Shown in pieces: positions 51,252 to 60,648 of a DNA stretch of 64,000 bases. The translations under genes were made by a program, and so were the position numbers. Below the pieces are notes generated by a model. It made no database searches and was not told the DNA's origin. It saw only the letters and a list, made by a program, of their open reading frames with translations. Position 1 is the stretch's first letter; each line of letters opens with the position of its first letter. Source of the stretch: Sphaerothrix epifaneia (GTDB lineage: Bacteria > Cyanobacteriota > Cyanobacteriia > Phormidesmidales > Phormidesmidaceae); NCBI RefSeq assembly GCF_042788235.1, contig NZ_JBHZOL010000055.1, forward strand, positions 23,391 to 87,390. Reading direction: 5' to 3'.

Positions 51252-52271
51252 CTATCCCAAATACAAATTGATCAGCAGCGTCAAGACAAAGGTAAGCTGA
51301 GCCGCCAAACCAAACAAATACAAAATTGCCCGCGGTCGAAACACCGTCAGCAAAAGACTGATGTTTTTCAGGTCAATCATTGGGCCAAACACCAAAAACG
51401 CCAGCAGCGAACCGCTGGTAAAGGTTGAAGCAAACGAAAGGGCAAAAAAGGAATCAACCGTTGAGCAAATGGACACCACCCAGGCCAGCACCATCATTGC
51501 CACAATTGAGGTAACTGGCCCCTGACCTAAACTCAGCACAATTTCGCGCGGAATGGCCACTTGGACGAAGGCAGCAATGGCGCTACCGAGAATCAGCACT
51601 GCCCCCAATTCCCGAAATTCTTGAATAATATTGTCCAGCAACAACCGCAACTTATCGGGCCAGGGCTTACTGACTGGACTTGGCAGCGGCAGGCCGTAAG
51701 CGGCAGCTCCCAGCGCCACGGTTTTACCTGGCTGCTGAATGAGATAAGTACCAGATTTGAGCAAAGGCGAACTGGCTTGACCCGCGATCGCCAGTTCTGG
51801 CTGCGCTTCTGGCATAAAACGAGCCAAAGACGGCTGGAGTAAAGGGCGCAAGTCTTTTTGCACACTAAAGACCCAGCCAATTAAAGTGGCAATTATCAAC
51901 GAAAACAGCACCCGTAAGACCACAATCTCAGGCTGATCGCGAAAAGCCGTCCACGTAGCCCAAATGACAATCGGATTGATCGTCGGTGCCGCCAGCAAAA
52001 AACCAATGGCGACCGAAGCCGGGGCTTGCTGCATGAGCAATCGTCTGGCAACCGGGACGTTGCCACACTCACAAACCGGAAACAAAAAGCCCACCAGGCT
52101 ACCTGCCAAAGCCCCCAACAGCGGATTGCGAGGCATCGCTGCTACCAAGCGCTGCTCATCGACAAACAATAAAAGCACGCTGGAGAAAGTGACTCCCAAT
52201 AGCAAAAAGGGAATCGCTTCTACCAGTAGGCTGAAGAACAGCGTTAAAGCATTACTGATGGGGGTGGGCAT
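51252..52271 (-). CDS. Permease of the DUF318 (ArsP-like) family
   Basis: A 339-residue membrane protein with about eight spans. Characteristic phrases include EAIPFLLLGVTFSSVLLLFV, the C-E-C-G-N-V-P-V-A-R motif (residues ~63-72), FLLAAPTINPIVIWATWTAF and A-F-L-V-F-G-P-M-I-D-L-K-N. A cytoplasmic loop of ~90 residues splits the two halves, as usual. It forms a functional unit with the following TIGR03943 gene. The C-x-C of the first half is conserved in the family and may handle a soft metal or organoarsenical; the substrate is uncertain. Confidence 0.88.
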   Translation of the reverse strand: MPTPISNALTLFFSLLVEAIPFLLLGVTFSSVLLLFVDEQRLVAAMPRNPLLGALAGSLVGFLFPVCECGNVPVARRLLMQQAPASVAIGFLLAAPTINPIVIWATWTAFRDQPEIVVLRVLFSLIIATLIGWVFSVQKDLRPLLQPSLARFMPEAQPELAIAGQASSPLLKSGTYLIQQPGKTVALGAAAYGLPLPSPVSKPWPDKLRLLLDNIIQEFRELGAVLILGSAIAAFVQVAIPREIVLSLGQGPVTSIVAMMVLAWVVSICSTVDSFFALSFASTFTSGSLLAFLVFGPMIDLKNISLLLTVFRPRAILYLFGLAAQLTFVLTLLINLYLG

Positions 52272-52361
52272 TGGGCAGGAACGTCTTCAACGAAAGGTTC
52301 TTTTATCTTGCTTAGCTATTTTACTGAAATCAGGAAGTAATCACTAAACTTGGGGATCGCT

Positions 52362-53045
52362 CTACCACAAGCGAATTTGGCTAATGCTAATTTTTCCTGA
52401 GAAGCAGGTATCCACATCAGCCCCCGGATCGCGCGATCGCTGACCATATTCCCCCACGTAGCGAAACTGGTGATTTTCGACCACGTAATCGGTAGGAAGG
52501 GGTTGGGTACAGGTGGGGCAAAAAACGATTTCTGGGTCGGGGTCATTTTCTGCCAAATGCGGCAAGTTAACGTTCCAAAAAGCGCCTGCTGGCAGCTTTT
52601 CAGACAGTAGCCGTTCTAGCACCTTAGCGGCTAGCCGTGTCGCCGCCACCCAGTCAATCACCCGGTTACGCTGAATGTAATGAGAAATAGCTATGCCAGG
52701 AACCCGTAGCAGCGCCGCCTCGCGCACTGCCGCCACCGTCCCAGACACATAGATATCCGAACCCAAATTGCCGCCAGCGTTAATGCCTGAAAGCACAAAC
52801 TCAGCTTCTGGACAAAGGTGGCTTAGAGCCACACGGGTACAGTCAGCCGGGGTGCCGCCAATGGCATAGCGCTCTGGCGATCGCTGCTCTATAGCAATTG
52901 CCCCCCCCCGATTAATCTGATGGCTACAGCCAGACAAAGGCCGATCAGGGGCAACCCATACCGTTGGTCGAGTTCCCAGCGCGGCCTGCAAAGCTGCGAT
53001 ACCCGGTGCCTCAATGCCGTCGTCGTTGGTTAAAACAATCGTCAT
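52362..53045 (-). CDS. surE: 5'-nucleotidase SurE
   Basis: A 227-residue survival protein that dephosphorylates nucleoside 5'-monophosphates and short polyphosphates. The metal site is LTNDDGIEAPGI (paired Asp), followed by RPLSGCSH and SGINAGGNLGSDIYVSGTV, with the Asn and Ser ligands in place. Length is normal though slightly short at the C-terminus. Its start overlaps the dapF stop as ATGA, so the two are translated together. The dapF pairing is odd functionally but tight. Confidence 0.93.
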   Translation of the reverse strand: MTIVLTNDDGIEAPGIAALQAALGTRPTVWVAPDRPLSGCSHQINRGGAIAIEQRSPERYAIGGTPADCTRVALSHLCPEAEFVLSGINAGGNLGSDIYVSGTVAAVREAALLRVPGIAISHYIQRNRVIDWVAATRLAAKVLERLLSEKLPAGAFWNVNLPHLAENDPDPEIVFCPTCTQPLPTDYVVENHQFRYVGEYGQRSRDPGADVDTCFSGKISISQIRLW

Positions 53046-53899
53046 TTAGCCAGTGTACCTGTGAAGACTTGCGCCGCTGGCCCGGTCATATAGACATGGT
53101 TATCGGCCTCTGACCACTCAATTTGCAAAGGGCCGCCCGGCAGTTCTACCGTCGCTTGGCGATCGCAATGACCGTTTAAGACGGCGGCTACTAGCGCTGC
53201 ACAAGCGCCCGTCCCACAAGCCAAAGTTATACCAGCGCCGCGCTCCCAAACTCGCATCTTCAAGTAGCTAGTATTAACCACCTGAATAAATTCAACGTTA
53301 ATCCGTTCCGGAAAAGCGCTGTGGTGTTCAAACTGTGGCCCGATCTGGCTTAACTCTACCGTAGCCACCTCATCTACAAACGTAATGCAGTGGGGGTTGC
53401 CCATGCTGACACAGGTGACTGACCAGTTTTGTCCGGCCACCGCGATCGCCTGATTTATCACTTTTTCAGCCGCTGCCGTTAGCGTTGTTGGAATTTCGCC
53501 TGCCAGTAAACGAGGCGGCCCCATATCCACCGTTACCTGGCCGTCAGGTTGCAGTTTAGGCACAATGGTTCCGGCCAGCGTATGGATAGAATAGCGTTTG
53601 GGCAAATCAAGCGCATGGCCTTCGGAGGTTTCTAACTGGGCTAAAAACTTGGCCAAACAGCGAATGCCATTGCCGCACATTTCCGGTTCTGAGCCGTCGG
53701 CGTTAAAGATGCGCATGGCATAGTCGTGCTCTCCTTCCCCTGGTAGAGCAAAAATGATGCCATCAGCCCCAATGCCAAAATGGCGATCGCATAGCCGAAC
53801 GGCTTCGTTTGGAGTGATGAGCGGCTCTGTCTGATGGCGATTATCCACCAACACAAAATCATTGCCTAAACCGTGGTACTTGGTGAATGTAGCCGTCAT
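53042..53899 (-). CDS. dapF: Diaminopimelate epimerase
   Basis: A 285-residue enzyme that converts LL- to meso-diaminopimelate for lysine and peptidoglycan. The two catalytic Cys are seen in EMCGNGIRCLAKF (first Cys) and GITLACGTGACAALVAA (second Cys). It starts TATFTKYHGLGNDFVLVDN, the family signature. In other cyanobacteria hfq lies next to dapF; here hfq is 254 bp away on the opposite strand. Confidence 0.96.
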   Translation of the reverse strand: MTATFTKYHGLGNDFVLVDNRHQTEPLITPNEAVRLCDRHFGIGADGIIFALPGEGEHDYAMRIFNADGSEPEMCGNGIRCLAKFLAQLETSEGHALDLPKRYSIHTLAGTIVPKLQPDGQVTVDMGPPRLLAGEIPTTLTAAAEKVINQAIAVAGQNWSVTCVSMGNPHCITFVDEVATVELSQIGPQFEHHSAFPERINVEFIQVVNTSYLKMRVWERGAGITLACGTGACAALVAAVLNGHCDRQATVELPGGPLQIEWSEADNHVYMTGPAAQVFTGTLAK

Positions 53900-54152
53900 G
53901 CCTCTCTCCCAGCGTAAATGTCAACTATTGTAACCAGCCAGTGAACCAGAAGTTATGTCGTCAGGGAATGGAACCAACGACGACCTGAAGCGAGGTGGCC
54001 AAGCAGAACTGGTCATAGAAGCAGCTTATACCCCCGTTGCTAGACAACTCATAGCCTGATGCGGCTGAGTCTAGTCGCTAAATTAGCCACAATCAGAACA
54101 GGCAGGTAAATTAAAGGGTGAACCTTTTCGGAATTTTCACTTCATTAGAGTT

Positions 54153-54365
54153 ATGGCAGTAGAACTAGAAACCGGACTTCCCAGCGTTCATCAGTTTCAG
54201 TCTCTGATTCGCGAAAAACAAGCGATCGAACTTAAGCTGATCACCAACGACGTCGTTATTGGCACGTTGCGTTGGCAGGATCCGCACTGTCTCTGCATCG
54301 ACAGCAACGAAGGCCAAACGCTAATTCTTTGGCGACATGCGATCGCCTATCTCAAACTGCTTTAG
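54153..54365 (+). CDS. hfq: Cyanobacterial Hfq homologue
   Basis: A 70-residue Sm-like protein. It has the Sm1 region (Q-S-L-I-R-E-K-Q-A-I-E-L-K-L-I-T-N-D-V-V-I-G) and Sm2 (L-I-L-W-R-H-A-I-A-Y-L-K-L), with the cyanobacterial changes that replace the enterobacterial Y-K-H-A. Cyanobacterial Hfq binds RNA poorly and in Synechocystis acts through the type IV pilus motor base to support motility. It is divergent from dapF and followed 59 bp later by an M23 peptidase gene. Confidence 0.9.
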   Translation: MAVELETGLPSVHQFQSLIREKQAIELKLITNDVVIGTLRWQDPHCLCIDSNEGQTLILWRHAIAYLKLL

Positions 54366-54424
54366 CAAGAGCATTGGCGGGTTACGAACACCGCTTTTAT
54401 TCCATCGTTTTCTCTTCACACCTT

Positions 54425-55354
54425 ATGAAACGAGCTTCAAACGCCAGTTTTATCACTCAACCCCGTCGCTGGCTCACTCTCTACTGGCGCTATGGCCTTT
54501 GGCTATTGTTTGCGAGCAGCCTTGCACTGCTGATTGTCTTGGGTCATCAGGCCGCTCAGGCTTACCAGGTTGCCATCAACCCTGGCGACCCAGAATTGGG
54601 AACGACGTTTTCCGTAGTGGTGCAGGCTGAAAATGCCGCTGCCACCGAACCACCTGTGATTACGCTTGACGACGAGCGGCGTTTTTCTAGCTTTGCCATC
54701 GGCGCTAACCGCTACCGGGCGTTGATTCCCACTAGCCCCCTCGATCGCCCCGGCGAGCATATTGTCCGTGTTATCGGCCAAGAACCGACTCGTAACCTGA
54801 CGGTTTGGCTGCGCAATCGCAGTTTTCCAACTCAGCGCATTCGGCTTTCAGCCGATCGTGCCGGGATTGAAGGCACCGATTACGAATTCGATCGCGTTGA
54901 TACGTTTAAGCAAATTTCCAGCCCCGAAAAATACTGGAACGGCCCACTCTTGCGACCCAGCACAGGTCGCGTTAGTACCCCTTACGGCGTGCGGCGCTAC
55001 TACAACGGCGTCTTTGCCGAAGACTACTACCATCGTGGCGTAGACTATGCCGCGCCTACCGGTACTCCAGTCGTAGCCCCAGCCGCTGGACAGGTGCGAC
55101 TGGTTGGCCGCGTTTCTGAAGGCTTCGAACTGCATGGCAATACGATTGGTATTGACCACGGTCAGGGAGTGCTGAGTATTTTTATTCACCTTAGCCGGAT
55201 TGATGTCCAAGAGGGAGACTTTGTCCAAGCGGGGCAGCCAGTCGGCGCTATTGGTGCAACCGGGGTAGCTACAGGGCCACATTTGCACTGGGGGTTGTAT
55301 GTCAACGGCATAGCAGTTGACCCTGAGCAGTGGCGGAGCCAAAGTATTGATTGA
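54425..55354 (+). CDS. M23 family metallopeptidase, membrane-anchored
   Basis: A 309-residue peptidase. The ATG at 54425 (MKRASNASF) is chosen over an upstream frame start that would overlap hfq. A membrane span lies at ~25-42 (GLWLLFASSLALLIVLGH). An Ig-like beta domain (~50-150) precedes the lysostaphin fold: Y-H-R-G-V-D-Y-A-A-P with the first zinc His and Asp, then I-F-I-H-L-S and GPHLHWGLYV with the second zinc site. Ligands are intact, so it should cut peptide cross-links. It follows hfq with 59 bp between, likely same transcript. Confidence 0.9.
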   Translation: MKRASNASFITQPRRWLTLYWRYGLWLLFASSLALLIVLGHQAAQAYQVAINPGDPELGTTFSVVVQAENAAATEPPVITLDDERRFSSFAIGANRYRALIPTSPLDRPGEHIVRVIGQEPTRNLTVWLRNRSFPTQRIRLSADRAGIEGTDYEFDRVDTFKQISSPEKYWNGPLLRPSTGRVSTPYGVRRYYNGVFAEDYYHRGVDYAAPTGTPVVAPAAGQVRLVGRVSEGFELHGNTIGIDHGQGVLSIFIHLSRIDVQEGDFVQAGQPVGAIGATGVATGPHLHWGLYVNGIAVDPEQWRSQSID

Positions 55355-55542
55355 CCTGCCGCAAACAGTTATAATCAGAGGCTTTCTGATAAATTTCAGA
55401 ATCCATCCTTAAAACTGTCTCCCTCTTCCACAATACGGGCACACTATAGCGGGAATGAATAAGAGCGAACTCAGCTCCTAGAGTCTCAGCCTATTCGAGC
55501 TGCGGCTTCTATACCCCTAATTCAACGGAGTTCTAAAGCCGA

Positions 55543-56097
55543 ATGACTATTGAAAAAATTGTTGAACAAGCACTACAGGATGGATACTTAACGCCAGCGA
55601 TGGAAGCTGAGGTAGGGCGGATTTGCGATACTGCCTCTGAACTCTCGATCGAAGAGTACATGGCTCTCGATCGCCTTATGGGTGCCCTCCTGACTGGCGA
55701 GGTGGTTGCCGTTCCTCGCAAGCAGTTTATCAATGTCATGGAGGAACTCGTCTTAACAGAGGCGATCGCACGGGTCGCTGAGATTGAAGCTACCAGTGAC
55801 TGCACCTTAGATTTAGGGGACGTTGCTGCCTACGCGCTCAACCGTCTTCCGCCCCTCTATGCCACAACAGAAGAAGGCGCTAATTATCAACGCAGCAAAG
55901 CCAAAGACGAACTGTCGAATTTGATTGCTGAGCAAGTTAAAGACGCGATCGCTCACAACCTCAATCAGCCTGACTTCTATCCAGAGCGAACTTCTATCCA
56001 GAAGGGTATTGCCAGCGACGATGTGGTGCTTAATCAGGTGAGCGAACTGCTCAAAGACTATGCCCATAAGTTTGAGCACACCCGGAAATCGGCCTAA
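55543..56097 (+). CDS. ComFB family protein
   Basis: A 184-residue protein. The C-terminal part of the conserved region has the late-competence ComFB pattern: YMALDRLMGALLTGEVVAVP, NVMEELVLTEAIARV, and TLDLGDVAAYALNRLPPLYA. Recent work on cyanobacterial ComFB homologues describes them as c-di-GMP receptors that influence pili; it is not visible whether this one binds. The last ~60 residues are charged and helical. It converges with the L,D-transpeptidase gene. A diguanylate cyclase and hfq elsewhere in the window make a pilus/motility link possible but unproven. Confidence 0.85.
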   Translation: MTIEKIVEQALQDGYLTPAMEAEVGRICDTASELSIEEYMALDRLMGALLTGEVVAVPRKQFINVMEELVLTEAIARVAEIEATSDCTLDLGDVAAYALNRLPPLYATTEEGANYQRSKAKDELSNLIAEQVKDAIAHNLNQPDFYPERTSIQKGIASDDVVLNQVSELLKDYAHKFEHTRKSA

Positions 56098-56125
56098 CCA
56101 GCGTGCGGCCAGCGGTTTTATCTTG

Positions 56126-56695
56126 CTAAGGATTCACAACCACAACGGTTCCTAAATCAACTTGCTCATAAAGGTCGCGAATATCGCGATCGCGCAAGCG
56201 AATGCAGCCATGAGAAACCGCCTGGCCGATAAACTCTTCCTGGTTAGTCCCGTGAAAACCAATGGCATATTTACCATCTGTCCAAAACCCTAGCCAGCGA
56301 GAACCCAGCGGATTATCTGGCCCAGGTGGAACCACTTCGCCCGTAATCGGGTGCTGCCAAGCAGGGTATTCCTGCTTTTGCCGAATTTGAAAACTACCCG
56401 TCGGCGTTTGCCAGTCTTCTTGACCCACGGCAATTTCGTAGCTAGCAGTAAGTTGATCTTTGACATATAGCTGTAGCTGGCGTTCGGCCAAACTGACGAT
56501 GAGCCTCGTCTCTTTAGCCTGTTGTGACACGCGAGACATGATGCCAAAGCCTTCATAGCGCCACAAAGCTTTAGGCGAACCGACTGGCGGCGGCTGTCGC
56601 AACTGAGGCGAAGCCCACTCAGCCGCCACCAACAACGCTGCGGCTCCAAAACAAAGCACCATAAAGCAACGCGTAATCGGCTGATGGGTCAGCAT
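56126..56695 (-). CDS. L,D-transpeptidase (YkuD domain), exported
   Basis: A 189-residue protein. The N-terminus has a hydrophobic signal (CFMVLCFGAAALLVAAEW). The YkuD catalytic site is FIGQAVSHGCIRLRDRDI, with the active Cys in S-H-G-C-I-R and the partner His in IGFHGTNQEEFIG. T-G-S-F-Q-I-R leads the fold. It makes L,D cross-links in peptidoglycan or attaches proteins to it. Together with the two M23 peptidases it shows an envelope-remodelling theme. Confidence 0.92.
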   Translation of the reverse strand: MLTHQPITRCFMVLCFGAAALLVAAEWASPQLRQPPPVGSPKALWRYEGFGIMSRVSQQAKETRLIVSLAERQLQLYVKDQLTASYEIAVGQEDWQTPTGSFQIRQKQEYPAWQHPITGEVVPPGPDNPLGSRWLGFWTDGKYAIGFHGTNQEEFIGQAVSHGCIRLRDRDIRDLYEQVDLGTVVVVNP

Positions 56696-56906
56696 AAGAC
56701 GGCCATAACCCGGATTGGCTTAGAGGTGCAATTGTTAATCAGCATAGGTCAATAGTAGCAAGGCTATTTGCCAACAGCAGAGAGGCTAGGTGGCTTAGGA
56801 CGCTAGCCTAACAAAATGTCAACTTTGGGCAACTAATCGGCAAAAGTTAAGAGAATAAAAGTATAGAGCGTCTGGCCTCTCTTCAACCCCACACCTGGAG
56901 GGAACC

Positions 56907-57017
56907 ATGCATACCTTCATTGCTCCTGACAGCCTGCTTTACATTGTTGTCAAACTCTGCGTTTTACTAGGGGCTATTTTGGCTTGGTGGCTTTTATTTA
57001 CCCCTAAAGTCGTTTGA
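56907..57017 (+). CDS. 36-residue predicted membrane peptide
   Basis: A 36-codon ORF with a perfect ribosome site (GGAGGgaacc-ATG). It reads MHTFIAPDSLLYIVVKLCVL, then a hydrophobic W-W-L-L-F and a short T-P-K-V-V tail. That is a one-span peptide of the size of thylakoid low-mass subunits. I compared it in memory with PsbX, PsbM, PsbT, PsaM, PetL, PetG and PetN and found no match. Its strong SD sequence and lone placement argue for a real gene. Function unknown. Confidence 0.55.
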   Translation: MHTFIAPDSLLYIVVKLCVLLGAILAWWLLFTPKVV

Positions 57018-57037
57018 GCCATAAACCGCAAGCGGCT

Positions 57038-59377
57038 CTAGACGGTGTTACCTAGCATTTGCTGTACCGTCGTTTGGAGCGTGGCTAGCGGTACCTGATA
57101 AAAATATTGGCGACGAAACTGTTCTTCTTGAATAGCGGCGACGAAAGTTGCGATCGCATTTGAGTGAGTTGTTTCTAAGGTGGCAGGCAGGCTTTTGACC
57201 TGTAAACCTTGATCTGTTTGGGCAAGTTCAAAGCCAAGCTGCTCTAAACACACCAGCGCCAGATTTAACGTGCGATCGCTGAGGGTCAGACGCGCTAGAA
57301 GCTGTGGGCGTGTTGCCCATTGTTGAGTGCGGTGCAGGTATTTGGCAATACCCAGTAGCGTTTTGACAATTTGCTGGGGTGAAGGCTGCACCGGAGGCGA
57401 ATAAGCCAGGGTCAATGCTTGCTGTTTTTGCACCGCCTGGTGTAGCCAGGGTTGAAAATCTTGCCAGTCAGTAGGACAGTGTTGCAGCCGCAGCGCCGAG
57501 GTAACGTTAGCCGTAGCGACCGTACGCTGATCCACCAGCCAATCAGCCAAGCCAGCGCTGGCTTGAATGCTGGCGGCAGGGCGAACAGCCAGTAGCCGCA
57601 CTTCATAGCGTTTTTTATAAGTGTTGAAGTCTAACTCAACGATCACATCGCAGGTGCCAGTAGGTAAATCGTCGCGGTAGTGTTCCCACCAGTGACCTGG
57701 AAAGCCTAAACTGGCGGTCGCATCGCAAAGATCAAATTCAGTTTTGATGTAGCGAACCTTACCGCCTCGATAATCGCGCAGGTTGTAATTGCGGGCATTG
57801 CTAAACCAGCAGTTGCGCAGCAACAGCCGAGGCACAGGGTTGCCCATACCACAGGGTTCTAATTGCTTGAGCTGCTGAAATAAGGATTTACCCAATTCGG
57901 CAACCGTAACTTTGAGGTCGGCTGAGGGGATTGCAGCGATCGCTAAAGTTGCAGCACTTTGCTGTTCTCGCAGTTGGCGGTTAATCGCTTCGCTAAAAAG
58001 CGCAATATTTTCAACGGGCAAACTCAAGCCAGCGGCATAAGGATGTCCGCCAAAGCTATGCAACAGAGCCGTTTGAGTTTGCACTAGCTGATAGAGGTCA
58101 ATTGACTGGGGTGAGCGGGCAGACCCTCTGGCGAGCTGGGGTGCAGAACCATCTGGGCTGGGCGGATCAATACTCAGTAATAGGGTAGGTCGATGATACT
58201 GCTGGGCGATTTGTCCGGCAACTAGCCCCAAAATGCCAGTTGGCCACTGCGTATCAGCTAGCACAATCACATGAGTTGTCGAAAGGTCGATTTGTTGCAG
58301 GCGTTGAGTTACTTGCTGCATCAGGTCGCGCTGTAGGGCTTTGCGCCGGGTGTTAGCTAATTCGGTTTCAGTCGCCAGTTGGCGGCAGCGCTCCGGGTCG
58401 CGGCTGGTCAACAGCTCTACGCAAAAGCTGGCATCGCCATGAATGCGGCTCACGGCATTAATTCGCGGCCCAATGCCAAAAGAAATATCAGTAGGGCGAT
58501 CGCCGCTGCGTTTACACAACATCAGCAGTTCTGCAACGCCAGGACGATAAGCGCTATCTGTAGGAGCAGGCTGTAGCCGCTGCTGTAGCTTCTGAATGCC
58601 CATTTGAGCTAGATAGCGACAGTCGCCTTTGAGTTCAACTAAATCAGCAATGAGGCCAATGGCGACCAGGTCAATTAGCTGATCTAAAGGCTGTTGCGGG
58701 ACATCGGGCAGGGTTTGGTAGAGCGCTTCTACCAGTTTGTAAGCAACGGCTACACCGGAAAGGTGGGCGAGAGGATGATGGGTCGGCAGATAGCGAGGAT
58801 TAATAATGGCCTGTACGGGTGGCCGCTGGTCAGGCAGGGTGTGGTGATCGCTGACAATCACCGCTAAGCCTAACTGCTGCGCCAGGTTGAGTTCACTCAA
58901 GTGAGTGCTACCCGTATCACAAGTGACCACCAGCGTGTATCCGGCTGCTGCCAGTTGAATTAAACCTTCTTTATGCAACCCGTGAGACTCTTTGAGCCGA
59001 TTGGGGATGACATAAGTTAGCTGCTGATCGGGCACGAAGAACTGCCCCAATCCTTCCCATAAAACGGCGGTCGCAGTGACGCCGTCCGCGTCAAAGTCTC
59101 CCCAAATAGCCACTTTTTCGCCTTGCTGATGTGCTTGCTTTAGGCGATCGACCGCTCGCTGCATTTCTGAGCCAAATTCAAAAGCCGAGGTGGGCTGATA
59201 CTGCTGTGGATCAAAAAAGCCAGGGAGTTGTTCCACTGAGCGAATGCCGCGCTGCCAGAGAAGCTGAGCGAGAGCCTGGGGCTGTTCCAGCCCAGTTTGC
59301 TGCTGCACAGCCTGCAACCACTCTTCAGAAAGATCAAAGCTGGGTTGAAGCTGCCATTGATGCGTAGAATTAACCAT
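57038..59377 (-). CDS. recJ: Single-stranded-DNA-specific exonuclease RecJ
   Basis: A 779-residue 5'-3' exonuclease acting in recombination and mismatch repair. The DHH metal site is VAIWGDFDADGVTATAVLW, T-C-D-T-G and SDHHTLPD. DHHA1 shows S-F-G-G-H-P-Y-A-A-G. The ~200-residue C-terminal extension with a winged-helix-like region is usual for cyanobacterial RecJ. The ATG at 59377 is used; an in-frame TTG lies 24 bp upstream. Confidence 0.93.
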   Translation of the reverse strand: MVNSTHQWQLQPSFDLSEEWLQAVQQQTGLEQPQALAQLLWQRGIRSVEQLPGFFDPQQYQPTSAFEFGSEMQRAVDRLKQAHQQGEKVAIWGDFDADGVTATAVLWEGLGQFFVPDQQLTYVIPNRLKESHGLHKEGLIQLAAAGYTLVVTCDTGSTHLSELNLAQQLGLAVIVSDHHTLPDQRPPVQAIINPRYLPTHHPLAHLSGVAVAYKLVEALYQTLPDVPQQPLDQLIDLVAIGLIADLVELKGDCRYLAQMGIQKLQQRLQPAPTDSAYRPGVAELLMLCKRSGDRPTDISFGIGPRINAVSRIHGDASFCVELLTSRDPERCRQLATETELANTRRKALQRDLMQQVTQRLQQIDLSTTHVIVLADTQWPTGILGLVAGQIAQQYHRPTLLLSIDPPSPDGSAPQLARGSARSPQSIDLYQLVQTQTALLHSFGGHPYAAGLSLPVENIALFSEAINRQLREQQSAATLAIAAIPSADLKVTVAELGKSLFQQLKQLEPCGMGNPVPRLLLRNCWFSNARNYNLRDYRGGKVRYIKTEFDLCDATASLGFPGHWWEHYRDDLPTGTCDVIVELDFNTYKKRYEVRLLAVRPAASIQASAGLADWLVDQRTVATANVTSALRLQHCPTDWQDFQPWLHQAVQKQQALTLAYSPPVQPSPQQIVKTLLGIAKYLHRTQQWATRPQLLARLTLSDRTLNLALVCLEQLGFELAQTDQGLQVKSLPATLETTHSNAIATFVAAIQEEQFRRQYFYQVPLATLQTTVQQMLGNTV

Positions 59378-59458
59378 TAAAGGCGCTAGGTTTGCCGTCA
59401 AAGCGTTACGATTGGCGATCGCGAATCAAGTTCGCATTCAAACAAAAGGACAACCTGT

Positions 59459-60595
59459 GTGAAATTGGGACAGTGGCTTGGGCTAATTTGCCTGATTATT
59501 TCTTTTTATATTTTGTGGCAGATTCGGCAGATTCTGCTGCTTATTTTTACAGCGATTATTGTGGCGATCGCGCTCAATTCGCTAGCGCGTCGAGTAGAGC
59601 AGTATGGTACACCGCGAAAATTTGCGTTGCCAGCGGTAATTTTCGCTTTTTTGCTACTGGCTATTCTGTTTTTTATTGGCATTGTTCCACCCTTTATTGA
59701 GCAGTTTAGCTTGCTGATTGAACTGCTGATTTCGGGCTTTGAGCGTTTGCCTGAATTTGTGCGGCAGCTAGAAACAGATTTGCCATTTGAGCTGCCCAGC
59801 TTGTCGATGGTAACAGACTGGTTAGCGGCTCAAAATGCTACGGCTTTTGGTATTTTTCGCAACTTCTTTTCTTTTTTCAACGACACGTTGCAGATATTAT
59901 TGCAAACGCTGCTCGTGCTCATTTTGTCGATCATGCTAGCTGTCAATCCGGCTGCTTATCGCGATGCTGGACTAAAGCTAATTCCCTCATTTTATCGCCG
60001 CCGGGCTGATGATATTCTCTGCGAGTGCGAGATTGCACTGGTTAACTGGATGGGAGGCATTTTAATTAGCTCAGTGTTTGTGTTTGCTTTGAGCTTTATC
60101 GGCCTTTCTGTGCTGGGTATTCGCCTGGTTTTAGCCCATGCGCTCTTAGCCGGACTGCTCAATTTTATTCCCAACATTGGGCCAACGTTAAGCGTTGGTT
60201 CGCCTATATTGGTCGCTTTGCTGTCTCCCGATCCGTGGAAAGCGATCGCGGTTTTTGTACTTTATATCATTATCCAAAATATTGAAAGCTACTGGCTGAC
60301 GCCCACCGTGATGGCGCGGCAAGTCTCCCTGTTGCCTGCCTTGACTTTGGCCGCTCAAATTTTCTTTGCCACTGCGTTTGGGTTTTTGGGGTTGCTGCTA
60401 GCTTTACCGCTAGCGGTTGTGGCCAAAATCTGGCTGCAAGAGTTCCTGATTAAAGACATTTTGGATCAGTGGGTTGAAAGTCCGCTGCGATCGTCAGTTG
60501 CCGTTACGGTTTTGCCAGAGGCTGTTGTTGCAGCAGAGGGCTTAGACGTGCAAACCGTAGCCGAGGGCAACGAAGGTACTTCCGAAGAAATCTAA
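59459..60595 (+). CDS. AI-2E family transporter
   Basis: A 378-residue membrane protein of the AI-2E/PerM superfamily (formerly UPF0118). Typical hydrophobic blocks open at WLGLICLIISFYILWQIRQI; ALLAGLLNFIPNIGPTLSVG and YIIIQNIESYWLTPTVMARQ are the signature loops. About eight spans. Start is a GTG with AAGGA upstream. Family members export small molecules or act as Na+/H+ antiporters, so the substrate is not determinable. The C-terminal ~40 residues are variable and acidic. Confidence 0.88.
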   Translation: MKLGQWLGLICLIISFYILWQIRQILLLIFTAIIVAIALNSLARRVEQYGTPRKFALPAVIFAFLLLAILFFIGIVPPFIEQFSLLIELLISGFERLPEFVRQLETDLPFELPSLSMVTDWLAAQNATAFGIFRNFFSFFNDTLQILLQTLLVLILSIMLAVNPAAYRDAGLKLIPSFYRRRADDILCECEIALVNWMGGILISSVFVFALSFIGLSVLGIRLVLAHALLAGLLNFIPNIGPTLSVGSPILVALLSPDPWKAIAVFVLYIIIQNIESYWLTPTVMARQVSLLPALTLAAQIFFATAFGFLGLLLALPLAVVAKIWLQEFLIKDILDQWVESPLRSSVAVTVLPEAVVAAEGLDVQTVAEGNEGTSEEI

Positions 60596-60648
60596 GGACA
60601 GTCCCTTTATGATCAGAAAAACAACCTTAACCTCACTATAAAGTCTCC

